Shown here: piece after piece, positions 7,711 to 11,258 of the stretch
How positions within the stretch are numbered: position 1 is the stretch's first letter
Layout of the letters: every line of letters starts with the position of its first letter
Assembly (NCBI GenBank): GCA_025449775.1
Contig: JANWIS010000041.1
Coordinates: 1-11,258 of the forward strand
Direction of reading: 5' to 3'
DNA: 11,258 bases
Origin: Ignavibacteriaceae bacterium
Lineage (GTDB): Bacteria > Bacteroidota > Ignavibacteria > Ignavibacteriales > Ignavibacteriaceae
Program-made: the position numbers and the translations under genes
Notes under the pieces: generated by a model
Told to the model about the DNA's origin: nothing
Seen by the model: only the letters and a program-made list of their open reading frames with translations
The model's database searches: none

Positions 7711-9360
7711 ATGAAATTTTCATTCGCTTCACTATTAATTTTTCTCGCAAGTTCATACTTGAGTTACACACAAGAATTCGGTTCACAGGATTCCGGTGGT
7801 CCGCTTACTCTGGAATGGTCTGCTTATGATATTAAGTTTTATAATATCAATCTTAAGATTGATCCGGAAAAACAAACAATATCGGGCTGGGTTGCTGTAA
7901 CAGCACAGGCTGTTAATGATATGAAAGAATTTGTGCTTGATCTTGATGACAGGTTCAGAATATCAAAAATTATTTGGGATTCACCAAAAGATTATATCGA
8001 ACTAAAGTTCAAACACGAAAAAGGAAAAATAAAAATTGATCTTCCGGATGCAGTAACTAAAGGAAATTTGTTCACAATAAAAATTTATTATGTCGGAAAA
8101 CCTAGCGTTGCTGATCGTCCACCATGGGATGATGGATTTATCTGGTCAAAAACTAAAAACGGAGATCACTGGGTTGGTGTAACTTGTCAGGGGGGTGGTG
8201 CAGATATCTGGTTTCCGTGCAAAGATCATCCATCCGACGAAGCTGATTCTGTTTTATTAAACTGGACAGTTCCAAAAAATTTAGTCTGCGCATCAAATGG
8301 AAAGCTGAGATACATTCTCGACAACAAAGAAGGTACAAAGACTTTCAGTTGGTTTGTGTCCACTCCAATTAATAATTACGGCATCTCCGTAAACATTGCG
8401 CCGTATGATACCATTCAATATGAATATTCAAGCATAACGGGAGAAATAATTCCTATCACTATCTGGGTTCTTCCGGAAAATATTGAAAAAGCAAAAAAAC
8501 ATTGTCCTGAGTTTTTGGAACATTTAAAATATTATGAAGAGCTTCTCGGTCCTTATCCTTTTCGTACTGAAAAATACGGTGTTGCAGAAGCTCCATACCT
8601 TGGAATGGAACATCAGACAATTATAGGAAACGGATATGGATACAGAGATGATCAGTTTGGATTTGACTGGCTTCATCATCATGAGCTCGGACACGAGTGG
8701 TGGGGGAATATGGTTACTGCAAAAGACTGGAGTGATTTCTGGATTCACGAAGCTGTGTGCGGTTATATGCAGACTCTTTATATAGAAGATAATCTTGTAG
8801 ATGGAAATGCTTCAGCATTTATGATGAACTGGAAGCTCTGGAAAAACGAACAGCCCATTGCACCAAGAAAAGAAATGACATCAAGTGAAGCTTATACAAA
8901 CGATATGTATTCAAAGGGATCATATGTTTTACATACTTTGCGTTATTACATCGGAGATGAAACTTTCAGAAAAGTTTTAAGAAGATGGGCTTATCCGGAT
9001 CCAAAAATGGAAGACATAAAAGATGGCGGGCAATGCAGGTTTGCAACGACTGATGAGTTTCTTGAAATCGCTGAGAATGTTTCCGGTAAAAACCTTGGTT
9101 GGTTCTGGGAAGTTTATTTCAGACAGGCTTCTCTTCCTCATCTGAAAGCAGAAATTATAGATGGGGCTCTGAATCTTGAATGGCAGATTGAAAACAATTT
9201 ACAGTTTTCTGTACCGGTTGAAGTGAAAATTGGTGATGAGGTTTTCAAGGTTGAGATGGAAAGCTGTTCTGGTTCAATAAAAATTCCCGGTGATAATGTG
9301 CCGGAAATCGATCCGAATAAATGGCTGACAATGGATGAAGTTGAAATAATAAAAGAATAA
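7711..9360 (+). CDS. Secreted M1-family zinc aminopeptidase
   Basis: This 549-residue gluzincin removes N-terminal amino acids from peptides. Residues 1-21 (MKFSFASLLIFLASSYLSYT, then QEF) form a Sec signal peptide. An N-terminal beta-saddle domain (about 25-230) includes CQGGGADIWFPCKDHPSDEAD. The thermolysin-like catalytic domain has the exopeptidase motif as GMEH (298-301), zinc site HELGHEWWGN (H324, E325, H328), third ligand E347 in WIHEA, and the probable catalytic tyrosine Y400 in MYSKGSYVLH. It lacks the large ERAP-type C-terminal helical domain, so it is a short M1 enzyme like many from Bacteroidota. ATG 7711 is chosen because the signal peptide begins there; the in-frame ATG at 7633 lies inside the upstream VOC gene and would put a non-hydrophobic extension in front. 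No Shine-Dalgarno sequence is seen, only an A/T-rich leader. The stop codon directly abuts the next gene's ATG. Confidence 0.92.
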   Translation: MKFSFASLLIFLASSYLSYTQEFGSQDSGGPLTLEWSAYDIKFYNINLKIDPEKQTISGWVAVTAQAVNDMKEFVLDLDDRFRISKIIWDSPKDYIELKFKHEKGKIKIDLPDAVTKGNLFTIKIYYVGKPSVADRPPWDDGFIWSKTKNGDHWVGVTCQGGGADIWFPCKDHPSDEADSVLLNWTVPKNLVCASNGKLRYILDNKEGTKTFSWFVSTPINNYGISVNIAPYDTIQYEYSSITGEIIPITIWVLPENIEKAKKHCPEFLEHLKYYEELLGPYPFRTEKYGVAEAPYLGMEHQTIIGNGYGYRDDQFGFDWLHHHELGHEWWGNMVTAKDWSDFWIHEAVCGYMQTLYIEDNLVDGNASAFMMNWKLWKNEQPIAPRKEMTSSEAYTNDMYSKGSYVLHTLRYYIGDETFRKVLRRWAYPDPKMEDIKDGGQCRFATTDEFLEIAENVSGKNLGWFWEVYFRQASLPHLKAEIIDGALNLEWQIENNLQFSVPVEVKIGDEVFKVEMESCSGSIKIPGDNVPEIDPNKWLTMDEVEIIKE

Positions 9361-10200
9361 ATGGGGAATTTAAAATTAAAGATTGATGAAATTGAGCTTA
9401 CTGTAAACCCATTCCAGTTCACAGAGATATGGAATTTTATTGCATCGGGAAAGTGGGAGCCGGAATCTTTTAAAGTTTTCAAAAGGTTCATTAAAGAAAG
9501 TGATGTGGTTATTGATATCGGAAGCTGGGCAGGACCATTAACAATTTATGCGGCACATCTTTCTTCATTTGTTCATTCAATCGATCCGGATCCTGTAATC
9601 TTCAATCAGCTGCTGCACAATGTGAGTTTAAATCCACAAGTCAGTGATAAAATTAAATGTCATAATCTTGCAATCTGGAAAGACAGTTCGACACAAATTT
9701 TATTCTCACGAAATGTTTTCGGTGATTCTGCTTCAAGCCTTATTCAAAGAACAAGAGACAAGAATAACCAGGCAGCTATCCAGACAATTTCATTTGAAAA
9801 ATTCATTGAAAAGGAAAAAATAGAAAAGGTGGATTTTATAAAAGTGGATATCGAAGGAGGAGAATTTTTTATTCTTCCTTCTTTAACAGACAAGCTGGAA
9901 CAATTAGGATTGCCAATATTATTTATTTCATTTCATACAGAATATCTAAATGAATATTTTTTTCAGAAAACTTTTAGAATCAAGCTATTGTCAAAAATTT
10001 TGTTTAAGATATTCAAAGGATTCAGGATAAATATTTTTTCAAAAAGGATAACACAGATAATTTCAAATTCAATTGAGCCTCTTAAGGCATACAAATACAT
10101 TTATGAACCTGATAAATGTTTAATTACTTCGGAGGCGTTGATAATGAAATTAGGAAAGTACGATACCCTAAGCGTCCTTTTTTCATCTGAACCGTGGTAA
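9361..10200 (+). CDS. FkbM-family SAM-dependent methyltransferase
   Basis: This 279-residue protein has the Rossmann-fold methyltransferase core of the FkbM family. The SAM-binding loop DIGSWAG is at 52-58 after strand VVI, the acidic residue that ends beta 2 is D75 in SIDPDP, and the family hallmark DFIKVDIEGGE is at 158-168. There is no signal peptide. FkbM enzymes O-methylate sugars, polyketides or other metabolites; the substrate cannot be inferred here. After the core, residues about 200-250 are rich in K, R, F and I (for example FKIFKGFRINIFSKR), perhaps a basic membrane- or substrate-contacting extension. Its ATG follows the aminopeptidase TAA with no gap, and no good Shine-Dalgarno sequence lies upstream, so translation probably depends on termination-reinitiation. 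No enzymatic link with the aminopeptidase is evident. Confidence 0.86.
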   Translation: MGNLKLKIDEIELTVNPFQFTEIWNFIASGKWEPESFKVFKRFIKESDVVIDIGSWAGPLTIYAAHLSSFVHSIDPDPVIFNQLLHNVSLNPQVSDKIKCHNLAIWKDSSTQILFSRNVFGDSASSLIQRTRDKNNQAAIQTISFEKFIEKEKIEKVDFIKVDIEGGEFFILPSLTDKLEQLGLPILFISFHTEYLNEYFFQKTFRIKLLSKILFKIFKGFRINIFSKRITQIISNSIEPLKAYKYIYEPDKCLITSEALIMKLGKYDTLSVLFSSEPW

Positions 10201-10382
10201 AGTAAAATTGCTTTTATCTGTTATTTCACCAATAACTGCTACTACTTCTGATGTATTGATTTAGAATATTTCCATTTAAAGATGGCCTGCTTAAAAGGAA
10301 AGGTTCATATTTTGCTCAAAATTTCTAAAGGAATAGTTTTTGTAGAATTCAATACAAGTTAAAAGGAGGAAATGGAGGAATT
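10201..10382. other. Intergenic region before the FxLYD-like gene
   Basis: An AT-rich spacer of about 180 nt. A 6-bp A/T-only hairpin (GTTATT...AATAAC, about 10220-10236) has no T-run and is not a convincing terminator. Near the 3' end is the tandem ribosome-binding region described separately. I found no good promoter match. Confidence 0.35.
10361..10382 (+). promoter_or_regulatory. Tandem Shine-Dalgarno region with an embedded 4-codon ORF
   Basis: AAAAGGAGG (10361-10369) and GGAGG (10375-10379 region) occur 9-10 nt apart. Between them ATG at 10372 opens ATG GAG GAA TTA TGA (MEEL, then stop), and that TGA (10384-10386) overlaps the downstream ATG at 10383 as ATGA. The second Shine-Dalgarno lies 4 nt before ATG 10383 and 7 nt before the next ATG at 10386, so the second ATG may be the better start. 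Confidence 0.5.
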
Positions 10383-10766
10383 ATGATGAAATTTCTCACA
10401 GTGTTCATCTTTCTGGCGACCATAGGTGGCGTTGTTTATTATTTCATGACACGAGAGACAAAAGAGGATGTAGAAGTTACAGGTAAAATCCTGATGTCTA
10501 AACAACCAAGTTATGAGATTAATGCCTCAGTAGCATCGGCACCATTATATATGGCTGTGGTTAAGGGAAAAATTAAAAACAACCTTAATAAGCCTTTAGC
10601 TAATATTTTTATAAAATTTACGATCGCCGGTCAAGAGACAAGTGCAACTATATTTGATCTTGCACCGGGACAACAAGTAGAATTCAATACCCGTGGTGTT
10701 AAAACTACAGCAACCAGCCCTGACTACGATTATGAAGGGATTCAATATGATGAGGCATCTCTTTAA
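10383..10766 (+). CDS. Small membrane-anchored FxLYD-like protein
   Basis: This 127-residue protein has one N-terminal hydrophobic segment (about residues 4-21, FLTVFIFLATIGGVVYYF) followed by basic and charged residues, so it is probably a membrane-anchored protein with the rest outside the cytoplasm; an uncleaved signal anchor is more likely than a cleaved signal, as no good cleavage site is visible. Residues about 55-105 form beta strands resembling FxLYD-type domains: VVKGKIKNNLNKPLANIFIKFTI, then a turn and DLAPGQQVEF. Such Ig-like domains are found in many envelope proteins and do not point to one function. The tail is acidic (DYDYEGIQYDEASL). Two adjacent ATG codons (10383 and 10386) are possible starts. 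Its neighbours give no clue to its role. Real gene by its strong Shine-Dalgarno and coherent protein; the function is unknown. Confidence 0.72.
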   Translation: MMKFLTVFIFLATIGGVVYYFMTRETKEDVEVTGKILMSKQPSYEINASVASAPLYMAVVKGKIKNNLNKPLANIFIKFTIAGQETSATIFDLAPGQQVEFNTRGVKTTATSPDYDYEGIQYDEASL

Positions 10767-11013
10767 TCTTTCTGCGAGCTTTTCCTTCTGCTGATATTTT
10801 AAAATGTAACCAACATCGTTCAAAAAACCAGACTCATTATTTAACTTTCTTTTCTCTCTTCAAAAGCCAAAATCACTTCACCTCTTCAAGTTAACATTTC
10901 GCTTTTCTTCATCAAGTCGTAAATCTATTTTAAAAACCACTGCCGGTAATCAAAATAACATAAAATATTTAAAAAGAATTTTATAGCTTATACCAAAGAT
11001 TTATTAATCGTCG
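10767..11013. other. Intergenic region before the carotenoid gene
   Basis: The first half of the plus strand is pyrimidine-rich (many C/T runs), and the second half is A/T-rich. I found no stem-loop with a T-run, no convincing promoter, and no short ORF with a ribosome-binding site on either strand. Confidence 0.4.
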
Positions 11014-11258
11014 ATGAAAAAAGTTATAATTATTGGCTCCGGTCTTGGTGGATTGTCATCCGCATTAAGACTTTCAGCTAAGGGTTACGATGTAACAATT
11101 CTTGAGAAGCATTCAACTTCTGGTGGAAGATTAAATATTCTTGAACAGGATGGTTTTCGTTTTGATCTGGGACCATCTTTTTTAAGCATGACTTACGAGT
11201 TGGAAGAATTATTTAACAGCGTCGGAATGAAAATTCCTGTTGGGCTTGAAGAGCTCGA
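11014..11258 (+). CDS. CrtI-type phytoene desaturase-like FAD oxidoreductase, N-terminal part (cut by window end)
   Basis: The frame is open from ATG 11014 for 81 complete codons to the window end; the family is usually about 490-500 residues. The translation begins MKKVIIIGSGLGGLSSALRL, the dinucleotide-binding beta-alpha-beta fold with GxGxxG (residues 8-13). It continues with GYDVTILEKHSTSGGRLN, where the E binds the FAD ribose and the following GGR is typical, and then GFRFDLGPSFLSM, the CrtI-family segment that precedes the substrate domain. These enzymes desaturate or isomerise phytoene-type carotenoids, or form related bonds in carotenoid pathways (CrtI, CrtN, CrtD). The exact reaction cannot be decided from 81 residues. 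There is no recognisable Shine-Dalgarno sequence; the ATG is chosen because the FAD fold begins immediately. Carotenoid synthesis partners such as crtB would be expected just downstream. Confidence 0.85.
   Translation, partial: MKKVIIIGSGLGGLSSALRLSAKGYDVTILEKHSTSGGRLNILEQDGFRFDLGPSFLSMTYELEELFNSVGMKIPVGLEEL

Noticed and set aside
10219..10238. Hairpin GTTATT-TCACC-AATAAC after the FkbM gene
   Set aside because: The stem is only 6 bp, almost all A/T, and has no T-run; not a credible terminator.
10596..10823. 75-residue ORF on the minus strand
   Set aside because: Mostly antisense to the FxLYD-like gene, Cys-rich and low in protein-like character, with no supporting ribosome-binding site or homology.
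1..11258. Search for CRISPR arrays, tRNAs, insertion sequences, attachment sites and defence islands
   Set aside because: No regularly spaced repeats, no cloverleaf candidates, no transposase or integrase motifs, and no terminal inverted repeats were seen by eye.

Overview
The window is AT-rich (roughly one third GC by eye) and densely coded, with nine protein genes. The first and last run off the window edges. I see no rRNA, tRNA, CRISPR array, transposase or phage gene. Several traits suggest a Bacteroidota/Chlorobi-group bacterium, possibly from the Ignavibacteria: AT-rich genes, secreted M3 and M1 metallopeptidases with Sec signal peptides, a DUF4440-like exported protein, a CrtI-type carotenoid enzyme, and genes that lack a Shine-Dalgarno sequence mixed with genes that have a strong one. 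This placement is inferred from gene content and style; no marker gene is present.

Left block (1-4187, minus strand). Three genes appear to form an operon read leftwards: a PfkB-type fructokinase, a two-domain sucrose-phosphate synthase/phosphatase, and the first 365 codons of a sucrose synthase that continues beyond position 1. Spacing is tight: 13 nt between the first two, and an 8-nt overlap with a TTG start for the third. Together the products can make sucrose from nucleotide-glucose and fructose-6-phosphate, split it reversibly into nucleotide-glucose and fructose, and return the fructose to fructose-6-phosphate. This is a closed sucrose cycle in one locus, probably for compatible-solute or carbon-storage metabolism.

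Middle block (4188-7079). A 193-nt divergent intergenic region leads into a plus-strand secreted M3-family zinc oligopeptidase. It ends at a strong stem-loop terminator that also serves, in the opposite direction, a small exported SnoaL/DUF4440-like protein on the minus strand.

Right block (7268-11258, plus strand). A VOC/glyoxalase-fold protein is followed 53 nt later by a secreted M1-family aminopeptidase and, with stop and start codons directly abutting, an FkbM-family methyltransferase. These three may be co-transcribed. Then come a single-TM, FxLYD-like small protein with an unusual tandem ribosome-binding region and the start of a CrtI-type phytoene desaturase-like gene, cut off by the window end.

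The content is mostly recognisable housekeeping or metabolic genes. I do not see a convincing undescribed system. The most noteworthy item is the compact sucrose cycle operon with an apparently active SPS-SPP fusion.
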